In this document: one piece after another, positions 1 through 7,821 of the stretch
Layout of the letters: every line of letters starts with the position of its first letter
Position numbering within the stretch: the stretch's first letter is position 1
Assembly (NCBI RefSeq): GCF_050589605.1
Contig: NZ_JBNGOO010000018.1
DNA: 64,000 nt
Strand: one strand, 5' to 3'
Source: Granulosicoccus sp947495035
Lineage (GTDB): Bacteria > Pseudomonadota > Gammaproteobacteria > Granulosicoccales > Granulosicoccaceae
Notes under the pieces: model-generated
The model's input: only the letters and a program-made list of their open reading frames with translations
Told to the model about the DNA's origin: nothing
The model's database searches: none
Made by a program: the position numbers and the translations under genes

Positions 1-95
1 TCTGGTGGGAAACCGAAACCGCTCGGGAAGGCATGGGCATGATGATTGTCACGATTGCCTTGCTGACCAGCTGGGCGGTCGGAAGAGTCCGATAG
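1..95 (+). CDS. C-terminal end of a membrane protein (partial)
   Basis: Reading frame 3 is open from the window edge and stops at TAG 93-95, giving about 30 residues that end in MMIVTIALLTSWAVGRVR. The hydrophobic run followed by Arg looks like a last transmembrane helix with a short cytoplasmic tail. The family cannot be named from so little sequence. The gene would be convergent with the sRNA genes to its right, whose terminator lies at 180-207. Confidence 0.4.
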   Translation, partial: WWETETAREGMGMMIVTIALLTSWAVGRVR

Positions 96-179
96 GGTCA
101 CGACGGCGCCCGCTTGAGTTACTCGAAGGTTACCTGTGCGATGGTGTTCTGCGTCGTCGGATTGCATCCTGTCGAGAAG

Positions 180-207
180 AAAAAACCCTCGGTAGATTAC
201 CGAGGGT
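180..207 (-). terminator. Intrinsic terminator of sRNA copy B
   Basis: Perfect 10-bp stem ACCCTCGGTA/TACCGAGGGT (185-207, loop of 3). On the minus strand it is followed by six T residues (complement of 180-185), so it works for minus-strand transcription. Confidence 0.9.
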
Positions 208-385
208 CGATGGTCTTCCCTGACCAGTGGCCGCTCGACGCTGAGCATCCTTGCTTTACCGGACTCCTCCCTGATCCGGTGTTCTTCCGAAACACGCCGA
301 AGCTGCCTGCAACATCCTGTTGCGAGTCAACGCCTGGATTGCTGGAACAATGCCATTCGCTGTTACAGCGCTCTTCCCTGAACGC
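180..385 (-). ncRNA. CsrB/RsmZ-family regulatory sRNA (copy B)
   Basis: This is an inferred minus-strand transcript of about 205 nt that would sequester CsrA/RsmA. Read 5' to 3' it holds a series of hairpins with GGA in the loop: GCGUUC-AGGGAA-GAGCGC at the 5' end, GCAAC-AGGAU-GUUGC (about 325-311), an ACCGGA/UCCGGU stem with AGGGAGGAG in its loop (about 281-259), GCA-AGGA-UGC, and UGGUC-AGGGAA-GACCA (about 226-212). It ends in the GC-rich terminator at 207-185. Several sites match the known CsrA consensus (A/U)CANGGANG(U/A). It is about 220 nt downstream of a paralogue with the same architecture. The transcription start near 385 is inferred from the shared UCAGGGAAGA and a -10-like ACAAT. 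Overlapping ORFs here show no family resemblance. Confidence 0.87.
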
Positions 386-440
386 AGATTCATTGTGCAA
401 GGACATCGGTGCCACGACTATCGGAAATGGCTTCTTCTCT

Positions 441-458
441 TGTAGGAAATTTCCGAAT
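441..458 (-). promoter_or_regulatory. GacA-like upstream box of sRNA copy B
   Basis: TGTAGGAAATTTCCGAAT on the plus strand resembles the known GacA/UvrY box TGTAAG-N6-CTTACA. The half proximal to the promoter (CCTACA on the minus strand) is close to consensus and the distal half is degenerate. The box centre lies about 64 nt upstream of the inferred start, a usual distance for rsmY/rsmZ promoters. The same box occurs at the same distance before copy A. Confidence 0.65.
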
Positions 459-588
459 TCAGCGAAAGCGTGATGCAGTATTCATATGCCAGGCGCGAGT
501 CAGTTGGCGTCTGGAATGGAGGGTTTCTTGAGGACGCCCTGTCGGGTGGTGGGCAGGGTCTTGTGAGACTGATATGTTCCCGGAAACG

Positions 589-808
589 GAAAAAGGCCTT
601 CAGTGAAACACTGAAGGCCTGGTGCCATCCTTGGCAGCGGTGGGATTGGCGTTGAGCGTCATTGCTCGTTCCAGCTCCGTCCATGAGCTGGTGCTCATCC
701 TGAGTATGCCGTTCCCACCTGCAACATCCTTTCTTCGGGTCTTCCTTGGCCTTGCTGCTAGAGACCGTTCGGATCCGTCCGAACATTGCCACGATCTTCC
801 CTGACCGC
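589..808 (-). ncRNA. CsrB/RsmZ-family regulatory sRNA (copy A)
   Basis: This is an inferred minus-strand transcript of about 220 nt. It contains 11 GGA triplets, roughly three times what chance would give, and most sit in predicted hairpin loops: GGUC-AGGGAA-GAUC at the 5' end, GUUCGG-ACGGAU-CCGAAC (about 784-767), CUC-AGGAU-GAG (about 704-694), GCUC-AUGGACG-GAGC (about 688-674) and CCA-AGGA-UGG (about 633-624). These are the hallmarks of RNAs that titrate CsrA/RsmA. The 5' UCAGGGAAGA, the GGAUGUUGCAGG segment and the order of elements are shared with copy B, so the two arose by tandem duplication. No gene overlaps it convincingly. Confidence 0.88.
590..620 (-). terminator. Intrinsic terminator of sRNA copy A
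   Basis: Perfect 12-bp stem AGGCCTTCAGTG/CACTGAAGGCCT (594-620) with a 3-nt loop. It is followed on the minus strand by a run of T (complement of 590-594). Confidence 0.9.
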
Positions 809-863
809 GATTGCATTGTCGGTAAATTCCGGCAGCTCTTCTATCGGAAAAGGCTTCTTCTCT

Positions 864-881
864 TGTAGGAATTTTCTGATT
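864..881 (-). promoter_or_regulatory. GacA-like upstream box of sRNA copy A
   Basis: TGTAGGAATTTTCTGATT on the plus strand. The TGTAGG half is identical to the box at 441-446, and the following TTCTCTTGT context is conserved between the two copies. Its centre is about 64 nt upstream of the inferred start of sRNA A. The other half-site is weak. Confidence 0.6.
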
Positions 882-942
882 GCGACAGAACTGTGATGGA
901 GCTGACATCATATTTGTCAACAGGTCGTGGTTTCCCACCGCA

Positions 943-1330
943 CGGGGTCGGACCATGACTTTCGGGGTCGGACCATGAGCTCGAGAAATCGAGAATCAGC
1001 TCACAATTTGATCTGACGGGGTCGGACCATGAAAAGTGACGGGCTCGAAACATGAAGCCGGGAAGCCGAAATCAGGCGTCGGTTCTGAGCTGAAGGGGAA
1101 ATAGAGGCCATGAGGGCAATGCCCTGTGACTCACAGGGCATGCCTTTCGTCGTGTAGGACGGACCAACAACGAGCTCTGAGCGTTTAACAGGCCGAAATC
1201 AGGGCGTTTCTGCAGCAGATAGGGGTGAATTTGGTGCCGATTTTCACGAAAATGTATGTTAAAACATGGCCTTATGGTGGTCCGACCCGTGGGTTAAAAC
1301 ATGGCCTTATGGTGGTCCGACCCGTGGGTT
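943..1330. repeat. Clustered direct and inverted repeats, possible insertion-element ends
   Basis: Three direct copies of CGGGGTCGGACCATGA lie at 943-958, 963-978 and 1017-1032. To the right a 35-bp unit is repeated exactly twice (1261-1295 and 1296-1330). It contains GGTCCGACCCG, which is the inverted form of the left-hand core GGGTCGGACC. Multiple short repeats at both ends in opposite orientation recall IS21-like termini, but no transposase lies between them. The roughly 230 bp inside hold a strong inverted repeat (1119-1141) and no gene. It may be a remnant or a non-autonomous element. Confidence 0.5.
1119..1141. other. Perfect 11-bp inverted repeat
   Basis: ATGCCCTGTGA and its reverse complement TCACAGGGCAT are separated by one base. 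The sequence would form a strong hairpin. There is no clear T tract on either side, so a terminator role is uncertain. It lies inside the region bounded by the GGGTCGGACC repeats. Confidence 0.55.
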
Positions 1331-2069
1331 ATGTGCGTTGGCGTTCCTGGTGGGTGAAGGCGGCGAATTGCCAGTGACGGATGGCGAGCAACATGGTTGT
1401 ACCGTGTTTCAGGTCTGTGTCCAGTTTGCGGTCATCATTGGCCAGGTCGTCGAACAGCGTGCCAGCAGCCTGCAGACGCTGTACCAGCAGGTTGAAGGTG
1501 TGGTGGGAGATGTCGCCGCTGCGTGCAACCAACTCAGCGGTTTTGCCATTGAAATCGCCATCAAGGAACTCTCCCTGCACCTGATGCCGGAAATAACGCT
1601 CTATCGGTCCGTCCGGCTGCCAGTGAAAATTCGGGCTGATCAGGGGGCGAATCCGGTTGCCGGGTAGAAGCTCGGCGACTCGCATGCGATCCAGTTCTGC
1701 CAGTCGTTGTATGCACTCTGCCTCGGTGATGTTGTATTTGTCCAGTATCTGCTCGAAGCGCCAGTGGTTGACGACACAGTAGGCAACCAGCAGCAACTGG
1801 GGATCGCCCACCAGCCGCTCTTCCTGCTCAATGGTCAGCTGCTCCAGTACTTCCCGGCCTTGCCTCGCCAGGTTGGCAAGTTCAGAGAAGTCCAGTTCTA
1901 GGATTTCGCACAGTTCGTCGAGTCGTTTCAGCGTGAAGTTGCCATTGGCAAACATCTGCTTCACTGCCGACTCAGACAGGTTCAAGCGTGTAGCAATCTC
2001 TTTGTAAGCGATGCTGCGACGCTTGAGTTCCCTCTTGAGTGCGTCAACCAGTCGTCCTGATTGTTTCAT
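1329..2069 (-). CDS. XRE-family helix-turn-helix regulator
   Basis: 246 aa. The N terminus (MKQSGRLVDALKRELKRRS) leads into a Cro/CI-type HTH at about residues 14-60, with the pattern YKEIATRLNLSESAVKQMF. The remaining ~180 residues form a second domain that I cannot name, with a possible winged-helix part; it may sense a ligand or dimerise. The ATG at 2069 was chosen because the HTH starts directly after it; a TTG at 2129 would add 20 residues unlike the family. It is divergent from pspA with 125 bp between them, so it is a candidate regulator of that operon. Its stop lies within the last copy of the 35-bp repeat. Confidence 0.75.
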   Translation of the reverse strand: MKQSGRLVDALKRELKRRSIAYKEIATRLNLSESAVKQMFANGNFTLKRLDELCEILELDFSELANLARQGREVLEQLTIEQEERLVGDPQLLLVAYCVVNHWRFEQILDKYNITEAECIQRLAELDRMRVAELLPGNRIRPLISPNFHWQPDGPIERYFRHQVQGEFLDGDFNGKTAELVARSGDISHHTFNLLVQRLQAAGTLFDDLANDDRKLDTDLKHGTTMLLAIRHWQFAAFTHQERQRT

Positions 2070-2194
2070 GACATCAAAGTGCTGAATTGTTGTACTGGAT
2101 GGGTAGTTTAGCTGCACTTTTACGACCAAAGTTGTCTCATGCAGACCGATTGACGAGACTTCATCCTGCTTTCAACACCAACGGAAGGATGGAC

Positions 2195-2854
2195 ATGAAG
2201 TTATTCACACGAATTTCAGCCACGCTCAATGCCGGCGCGGAATCGGCGGTCTCCCGCTTCGAGAACCATGAAGCGATTGCAGAGAGTGTATTGAAGTCGA
2301 TTCGTCAGAATGCCTCGGAAGCCAGAGTGAGGCATCAACGAGTGGTCAGAGACGGGCAGGATCTGCGGCGTAGCATTCAAAATCTGAATCAGCAGATCGA
2401 ACAGTGGAGCAGCCGGGCAAGAGCGTGCGCAACGGATGATGAAAGTCGTGCATTGGCTTGCCTGGAGAGACGCGCCTCGTGTCGCAAGCAATTGGCGCAG
2501 GCGGAAGAGGCCTTGCGCCAGCACATGGCACTTGAGGCTCGTGCCAGTTCGGATCTGGAGAAAATGCAGACCAGATTGGAACAGGTGACATTGCAGCGTA
2601 ATCAACTGAGGTCGCGAGAATCGGTTGCCAAGGCGACCAGAGCATTGGATGCGGTTGATGGTCAAGGGTCTGCCGGAATCAACGAACTGTTCGAACGCTG
2701 GGAGGTGGTCATTGGCGAGTCGGAAATTCTCAGTGAAGCGGCAGCTACCACAACGGACCCATTGGCGCGTGAATTCGAAAACGAGGAACAGTGTGTTCAA
2801 TTACGAGGTGAGTTGGAAGAGCTCCTGCACGGAGACTCTGATGACCATCAATGA
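2195..2854 (+). CDS. pspA: PspA/IM30-family membrane-stress protein
   Basis: 219 aa. The start MKLFTRISATLNAGAESAVSRFE is the amphipathic N-terminal helix typical of PspA, and the middle (about residues 30-150) is long alpha-helical coiled coil rich in Glu, Arg and Gln. PspA proteins oligomerise on the inner face of the cytoplasmic membrane and stabilise it under stress. ATG 2195 has the ribosome site GGAAGGA at 2183-2189. No pspB, pspC or pspF lies next to it. Instead the gene overlaps the next one, a large membrane protein, by 14 nt, so the two are translated together. Confidence 0.85.
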   Translation: MKLFTRISATLNAGAESAVSRFENHEAIAESVLKSIRQNASEARVRHQRVVRDGQDLRRSIQNLNQQIEQWSSRARACATDDESRALACLERRASCRKQLAQAEEALRQHMALEARASSDLEKMQTRLEQVTLQRNQLRSRESVAKATRALDAVDGQGSAGINELFERWEVVIGESEILSEAAATTTDPLAREFENEEQCVQLRGELEELLHGDSDDHQ

Positions 2855-4418
2855 GAGCGAGTACACTGTCAAGTTGTCTCGCCGCCAGATGACGATGGAG
2901 GGACCCCACAGGCCAGATTTCATGACAGGGCCAGGTGAATTCGATTGTGAGGATGATCCTTCACAGGAAGTAGCGCAGGATGTTCACTCTGTTCTGGATG
3001 AAAACTGTACTGCCGATGTTCCCCCGAAGTCGGCAATCCTGCAGTCGATCATTCGTTCCATGGTTCGTACCTCTACACTGGCCGGAGCCATACGTTTCTG
3101 CGGTGCAGGCATGATTGTCTTTGCCCTGTCTCTGTTCCTGATGCAGGGAGTCGATGCGGCCAATGACCTGCAGCGATTTTTGCTGTTGCTGATTCAGACT
3201 ACCTTGCTGGGAGCCTCCGGGTTTGCAGTCGGATATCTTCTGAAGGAACCCAGAGGTGCCAGAGTATTCTTTTTAATTGCACTGATGTCGATACCGGCCA
3301 ATCTGGCTGTGTTGGGGGGCATGATCTATTCTGTTGTGCATGCCGGGGAGTTGACGACACACTATCCGGAATATGCAAACTGGCACGCCAGTAATCTGGT
3401 CGAGATACTGACAGCGATGGCCTCGGGTGCCGTTGTACTTGCCCCGATGGCGTTTTTCGCGTTTTCCGTATTTGCTCGACAATCGCGGGTCTGGCTCACC
3501 GTCGCCTACCTTCTGGGCTCCACAGTTCTGCTGTTGCCTGTGCGAAGCATGCTCCCGGCAACCCTCATTGCAGCATTGCTTGCCACGGCGCTGATCCTGC
3601 TGATTCGGCGACATGGCTCTTCTCGGGACAAGGTCATGACGGGGGAAGAAAGACTCGCCAGGCTGCTGTTGTTCTTTCCACCTGTGTTGATACTTGCTCG
3701 CTCGGCGACGCTGTACGCCAGTGAGTTCAGCATGCTGGTGTCGCTGTTCAGTATCGTTTATCTGTTAATGAGGTTCTGCTGCAAACAGTGGCATTCACCA
3801 TCGTGGTTCGCCAATTCTGTCCACCTGCTTACTGCCCTGGCTGCAACTTGCCTGGCTGGCTTGTACAGTTCTCTGCTGGCAATTGGGCACATCAATACCT
3901 CAGTCAATCTGTCATTCTGTCTCATCCTGGGAGCCTTGTTGCTGGACTTGTCGAGACAGGTGTCGAGTTCATCGGTTCGCTGGTGGATACACGTCGGGTG
4001 GGCGCTACTCTGTATCCCTGCGCTGTTCAGCTATCAACTGTTCCTGGGCGGTGCAAGCTCGCTGGTAGTGACGCTGTTGATTGGAGTACTGATCGTGGGC
4101 TCCGGCGTCATGACCAGACGTCGACTGGTCACTGCCGTTGGTATATTGGCGCTTCTGGGCAGCGTGCTACTGCAAGGGAGGTATATGACTCACATGCTGA
4201 TGACCAGCAACTGGATGACACTGGCTCTGGTGGGTGCTGTGATAGTAGTGACAGGTTCCTTGATAGAACGTTATGGTGTTTCCGGGAAGCTTGGATTGCA
4301 GGCGTGGTTGAACAGGCCGGAATCAACACAAATGTGTCAGTCGTCATTCACGGAATCGAAAGATGTCAGGCTCGCCTTGAAGCAGAATGATGAGAAACGA
4401 CGGGACATGGCAGCCTGA
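2841..4418 (+). CDS. Polytopic membrane protein coupled to PspA
   Basis: 525 aa. The first ~85 residues are hydrophilic and acidic; the rest has roughly 12-14 predicted transmembrane segments and a short basic C-terminal tail. ATG 2841 is preceded by GGAG (2831-2834) and lies inside the end of pspA. I recognise no named family, and charged residues within the helices are few, so transport is not shown. The coupling suggests it either recruits PspA to the membrane or is protected by it. A terminator hairpin follows at 4440-4470. Confidence 0.75.
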   Translation: MTINESEYTVKLSRRQMTMEGPHRPDFMTGPGEFDCEDDPSQEVAQDVHSVLDENCTADVPPKSAILQSIIRSMVRTSTLAGAIRFCGAGMIVFALSLFLMQGVDAANDLQRFLLLLIQTTLLGASGFAVGYLLKEPRGARVFFLIALMSIPANLAVLGGMIYSVVHAGELTTHYPEYANWHASNLVEILTAMASGAVVLAPMAFFAFSVFARQSRVWLTVAYLLGSTVLLLPVRSMLPATLIAALLATALILLIRRHGSSRDKVMTGEERLARLLLFFPPVLILARSATLYASEFSMLVSLFSIVYLLMRFCCKQWHSPSWFANSVHLLTALAATCLAGLYSSLLAIGHINTSVNLSFCLILGALLLDLSRQVSSSSVRWWIHVGWALLCIPALFSYQLFLGGASSLVVTLLIGVLIVGSGVMTRRRLVTAVGILALLGSVLLQGRYMTHMLMTSNWMTLALVGAVIVVTGSLIERYGVSGKLGLQAWLNRPESTQMCQSSFTESKDVRLALKQNDEKRRDMAA

Positions 4419-4439
4419 ATGCCAGTTCTGAACATTCAG

Positions 4440-4470
4440 GGGAGACACACTCACAATGGTTGTGTCTCCC
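4440..4470 (+). terminator. Terminator after the pspA operon
   Basis: Perfect 10-bp stem GGGAGACACA/TGTGTCTCCC with an 11-nt loop, followed by TTGTTCGTTT. It lies between the convergent membrane-protein and hydrolase genes. Confidence 0.75.
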
Positions 4471-4522
4471 TTGTTCGTTTGCCAGAACCTGGCGTGTAGC
4501 CGGATTACTGTCTGGTCGTGCC

Positions 4523-5497
4523 TTACAGCATCATCTGGTAACTGGTGGGTACATAGCGATACCCACCTTCACCACGAGTTTCCACATAGCCCATTCCGGG
4601 AAACGGCATGTGATAACCCACGAAAGGCACCTTGTCGGTAGCAAGCATGTCGAATACCGTTTTCCTGGTCGCTGCTGCCTTGGCCTTGTCCATGTCGAAT
4701 TTCACTTCCCATTCGGGGTAGGCCAGTGACCAGACGTAATGATTGGCCGTGTCTGCAACCAGAGCAAGCTGTCTGCCGCCGGATTCAAGCATGTACATCA
4801 TGTGCCCTGGCGTGTGGCCGGCTGCTGACATACCGGTTATACCGGAAATGACCGAGTCACCATCTCCGATGAACTCCATCTTCTCCGCCAGCGGCTGAAC
4901 CTTGGCCTTGAATCCCTCGTTATCCATCTTGGCCCAGGCGTCGTATTCGACCTGACCGGTCACATATCGGGCATTGGCGAAGGTGGGTGTCCCGTCATCC
5001 CCGGCCAAGCCACCGATGTGATCTCCGTGCATGTGCGTAATGACCACGACAGTCACTTCATCGGGTGATATGCCGGCTGCCGCCAAAGGTGCCGTGATGC
5101 CGGCGGGGTTCAATCCGGTGTCGAAGAGAATGACATCGGTGCCACTTCGGACCACGGTGGGTGTGAAGAAGAATTGCGCCTTGTCGGTTGGCAGAAAATT
5201 GGCTTCGCTGACGGTCTGAAACTCTTCTTCGGAAACGTTCATGCCAAAAATGTTTTGCGGTGCGTCTACCGTGCGAGTTCCTGCCAACAACGTGGATACT
5301 TCGAGGTCTCCCATCGTGAAAGTATTCTTGATCGCATTGGGCTGAGCCTCACTGGCGTGGCCATCAGCATGCGCGTCTTTCAGGCCGGCAAACACTGTGG
5401 CGGTAACTGGCAAGGCCACTGAGGCCGCCAACATCCGTCTGCGACTGATAACGGGCTGGGTCTGCAGCGTGGTGGAAGTCAGGTGTTTGGTCGTCAT
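4523..5497 (-). CDS. Tat-exported metallo-beta-lactamase-fold hydrolase
   Basis: 324 aa. The N terminus carries a twin-arginine signal (SRRRMLAASVALPVTATVFAG), so the folded enzyme is exported to the periplasm. The zinc-binding motif HMHGDH is clear, with further ligands in AAGHTPGH and VADTANH. This is the layout of lactonase-like MBL hydrolases, but the substrate cannot be read from sequence. ATG 5497 was chosen for the GGAG 9 nt upstream; an in-frame ATG at 5512 is possible. It stands alone, convergent with the pspA operon. Confidence 0.85.
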   Translation of the reverse strand: MTTKHLTSTTLQTQPVISRRRMLAASVALPVTATVFAGLKDAHADGHASEAQPNAIKNTFTMGDLEVSTLLAGTRTVDAPQNIFGMNVSEEEFQTVSEANFLPTDKAQFFFTPTVVRSGTDVILFDTGLNPAGITAPLAAAGISPDEVTVVVITHMHGDHIGGLAGDDGTPTFANARYVTGQVEYDAWAKMDNEGFKAKVQPLAEKMEFIGDGDSVISGITGMSAAGHTPGHMMYMLESGGRQLALVADTANHYVWSLAYPEWEVKFDMDKAKAAATRKTVFDMLATDKVPFVGYHMPFPGMGYVETRGEGGYRYVPTSYQMML

Positions 5498-5691
5498 CTG
5501 CTTGTTCTCCATCAGGATGTTGTCTGTAGGTCGGAAAATTGTCGCACAGGTGGGGCAATCCTGATCGTATACGGCAATCACGTGATGGCAGATGATCAGA
5601 ATAGCTCGCTGACCGCTTTGACAATGAAATGGCAGAATGATTCTGCAGACCTTTGCGATAGTTGCGTCAGGCGGGGTATGAACGATTCTGG

Positions 5692-5736
5692 TGAATCGGG
5701 TGAATCGGGTGAATCGGGTGAATCGGGTGAATCGGG
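5692..5736. repeat. 9-bp tandem repeat, 5 copies
   Basis: TGAATCGGG is repeated exactly five times with degenerate copies to about 5765. It is upstream of the S58 peptidase start at 5901, in sequence I consider non-coding. Confidence 0.9.
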
Positions 5737-5900
5737 TGGTTCGGTCGATTCGGGTAGATCAGGTGCTTCCCGCGCTCGACGACATTCACTCGCCTCTGTT
5801 GAAGTGTATGTCTCGAATGAATTGCGGGCGCATGAGCGACCTGGTGCCCTTCCGGCATGCCAGTTTAGACTGTGACGTTACTTTCGGAGTGGCAGTAGAA

Positions 5901-6953
5901 ATGCGAAGAGCAATTACTGATCGGTGCTGGTGGCGTTTGCCGACGGGCAAAGACAATACGATTGCCGATGTCGCGGGCGTTAGCGTCGGTGAGGTGTCGA
6001 TATATGACGAAGAGACCGTTTGCACCGGAGTGACGGCTGTACTGCCCCATGGCGGGAACCTCTATCGGAGGCCGGTACCTGCCGGTGCCAGTGTAATCAA
6101 TGGATTTGGCAAGAGCATGGGACTGATTCAGTTGCAGGAGCTGGGTGAGATCGAATCTCCGATTCTCCTGACCAACACGTTTGCTGTACCGGTTTGTACC
6201 AGTGCATTGACCAAACGGGCTATCGAGAGAAATCCGGAGATAGGCCGTTCCGGCGCGACCGTCAACCCGCTGGTGCTGGAATGCAATGATGGGCAGGTCA
6301 ATGACATCCAGGCATTCGCCGTGTGCGAGAAAGATGCAATGAGGGCACTGGATACGGCGAGTACGACTGTCAGGCAAGGCACGGTGGGAGCCGGAAGCGG
6401 TATGCGTACTTTCGGTTTTGCCGGAGGTATCGGTTCAGCATCCAGAATCGTCGAACTGCCAGGCGGCAGCTCGTTCACCCTGGGCGTTCTGGTGCTGTCG
6501 AACTTCGGGCAGCCATCCCGATTGCGGGTATTCGGCAAGCACGTGCCGATTGAAAAAGGCGATTTGCAGGAGGGTCGGGAGCCGTCGGAGAAAGGCTCGA
6601 TCATCGTGCTGATGGCAAGCGATGCGCCGTTGGACGCACGGCAGTTGACACGGCTGAGTCGTCGAAGTGGTGCCGCTCTTGGCAGCCTGGGAAGCTGTTA
6701 TGGGCATGGCAGCGGAGATATCGCGGTGGCTTTCTCAACGGCCAATGTGATTGAGCGTGGAACACAGGATGTTCATTCGACCAGTCGTCTTTGCGAGACT
6801 CGAATGGATGCGTTCTTCAATGCGGCTGTTGAAGGCACCGAGGAGGCGATTCTCAATGCTCTGTGGCATGCCGAACCGCGTGTCGGCTACGATGGTTCAG
6901 TGCTGCCGTCATTCAGAGAGGCGTGGCACGAAGCGTCAGGTGGGGAGACTTGA
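5901..6953 (+). CDS. P1 (S58, DmpA-type) aminopeptidase
   Basis: 350 aa. S58 enzymes are N-terminal-nucleophile peptidases that cut themselves before a Ser and then remove N-terminal residues from small peptides. Family signatures are TIADVAGVSVGEVSIYD near the start, GAGSGMRTFGFAGGIGSASR in the middle (the nucleophile Ser is expected in GGIGSASR) and SCYGHGSGDIAVAFSTAN further on. ATG 5901 has GGAG 11 nt upstream. The frame stays open 70 codons further upstream through the 9-bp repeat, but that part does not look like the family. No signal peptide is seen, so a cytoplasmic location is likely. Confidence 0.85.
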   Translation: MRRAITDRCWWRLPTGKDNTIADVAGVSVGEVSIYDEETVCTGVTAVLPHGGNLYRRPVPAGASVINGFGKSMGLIQLQELGEIESPILLTNTFAVPVCTSALTKRAIERNPEIGRSGATVNPLVLECNDGQVNDIQAFAVCEKDAMRALDTASTTVRQGTVGAGSGMRTFGFAGGIGSASRIVELPGGSSFTLGVLVLSNFGQPSRLRVFGKHVPIEKGDLQEGREPSEKGSIIVLMASDAPLDARQLTRLSRRSGAALGSLGSCYGHGSGDIAVAFSTANVIERGTQDVHSTSRLCETRMDAFFNAAVEGTEEAILNALWHAEPRVGYDGSVLPSFREAWHEASGGET

Positions 6954-7011
6954 GCGCATCGTGAGGTATCCGCCCAGCCCAAACCAGGCGGAGCGATTAC
7001 CATGGCACCCC

Positions 7012-7698
7012 TCAATCGGGTTGATAGGCCTGATCGAAGAATCGTTGCTCGAGCGCGACGGTGCGACTGAAGATATCCTCGACATGAGATTGCTCTGTGT
7101 CGTCGAGTGTGGCCCATACGGTATCCAGCTGTGTTCGCAGGTAGCTCACGACGCCTTCGAAATCAGGTCCAGCATGCAGGCTTATCCATTCGGCAAAATA
7201 GAAGGGTAATGTATCGGCCGGCGGGTTGAATGGTGTTGCCCACTCCAGATAGCTCCATTCGGCAACAACCAGCACCGCGATCATGCGAGCGTAAGAGCCC
7301 GACAATCGTGCCTCTGTCATTATGGCCTGAAAATCCTGCGTGACTGACCAAAGCTGCGGATGTCTCCAGCGTTCTTCACTGACGCCCAGAGCGTCGAACG
7401 AGCGCAGGAAATAGGTGTTCTCGGGACCGGTAATGACGGCCAGAAACTGCGCCAGCGGCACAGAATCCTTCAGTGTGGGTGCGTGCGCGATGGCAGTTGC
7501 GGCCAGACGAACGAAACCGTCGATGAAGGAATAGTCCTGAATCAGGTATTCGGCCATCCGGGCATTGGGGAGGGAGCCTTCGGCAAGCTCCCTGCAGAAG
7601 GCGTGTTGTGCGATGGATTGCCAGGCAGTGGCATTCGATTGCTGCAGAACGTGTGTGGGGGACATGGAATGTTCGAGGAGCGCGTCAGGTACCGGCAT
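7012..7698 (-). CDS. TenA-family protein (thiaminase II-like)
   Basis: 228 aa, all-helical, with the family pattern IQDYSFIDGFVRL near residue 50 and VVAEWSYLEWATPF around residue 145. TenA enzymes hydrolyse aminopyrimidine products of thiamine breakdown. The usual active-site Cys of the second motif is missing; the only Cys is near residue 35. This fits the TenA_E subgroup, where Glu takes over, but that is inference. The start is uncertain (ATG 7698 or 7665); neither has a good ribosome site. No thiamine genes are adjacent. Confidence 0.75.
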   Translation of the reverse strand: MPVPDALLEHSMSPTHVLQQSNATAWQSIAQHAFCRELAEGSLPNARMAEYLIQDYSFIDGFVRLAATAIAHAPTLKDSVPLAQFLAVITGPENTYFLRSFDALGVSEERWRHPQLWSVTQDFQAIMTEARLSGSYARMIAVLVVAEWSYLEWATPFNPPADTLPFYFAEWISLHAGPDFEGVVSYLRTQLDTVWATLDDTEQSHVEDIFSRTVALEQRFFDQAYQPD

Positions 7699-7821
7699 CA
7701 ACGATACGCTGACGGTTGAGGGAAGATTTGCTTTCGGTGAGTATCAGAATACCAGTCCTTATCTGTTGGAGGAACCAGCAGGAGAGCGGTCGCAGCGCGA
7801 TACCCATGCTGTCGACATTCT

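Noticed and set aside
418..1053. Overlapping minus-strand ORFs of 70-132 aa
   Set aside because: They run through the sRNA promoters and hairpins, have no family resemblance, and their similar ends (YKRRS-FR) are explained by the duplicated sRNA upstream box.
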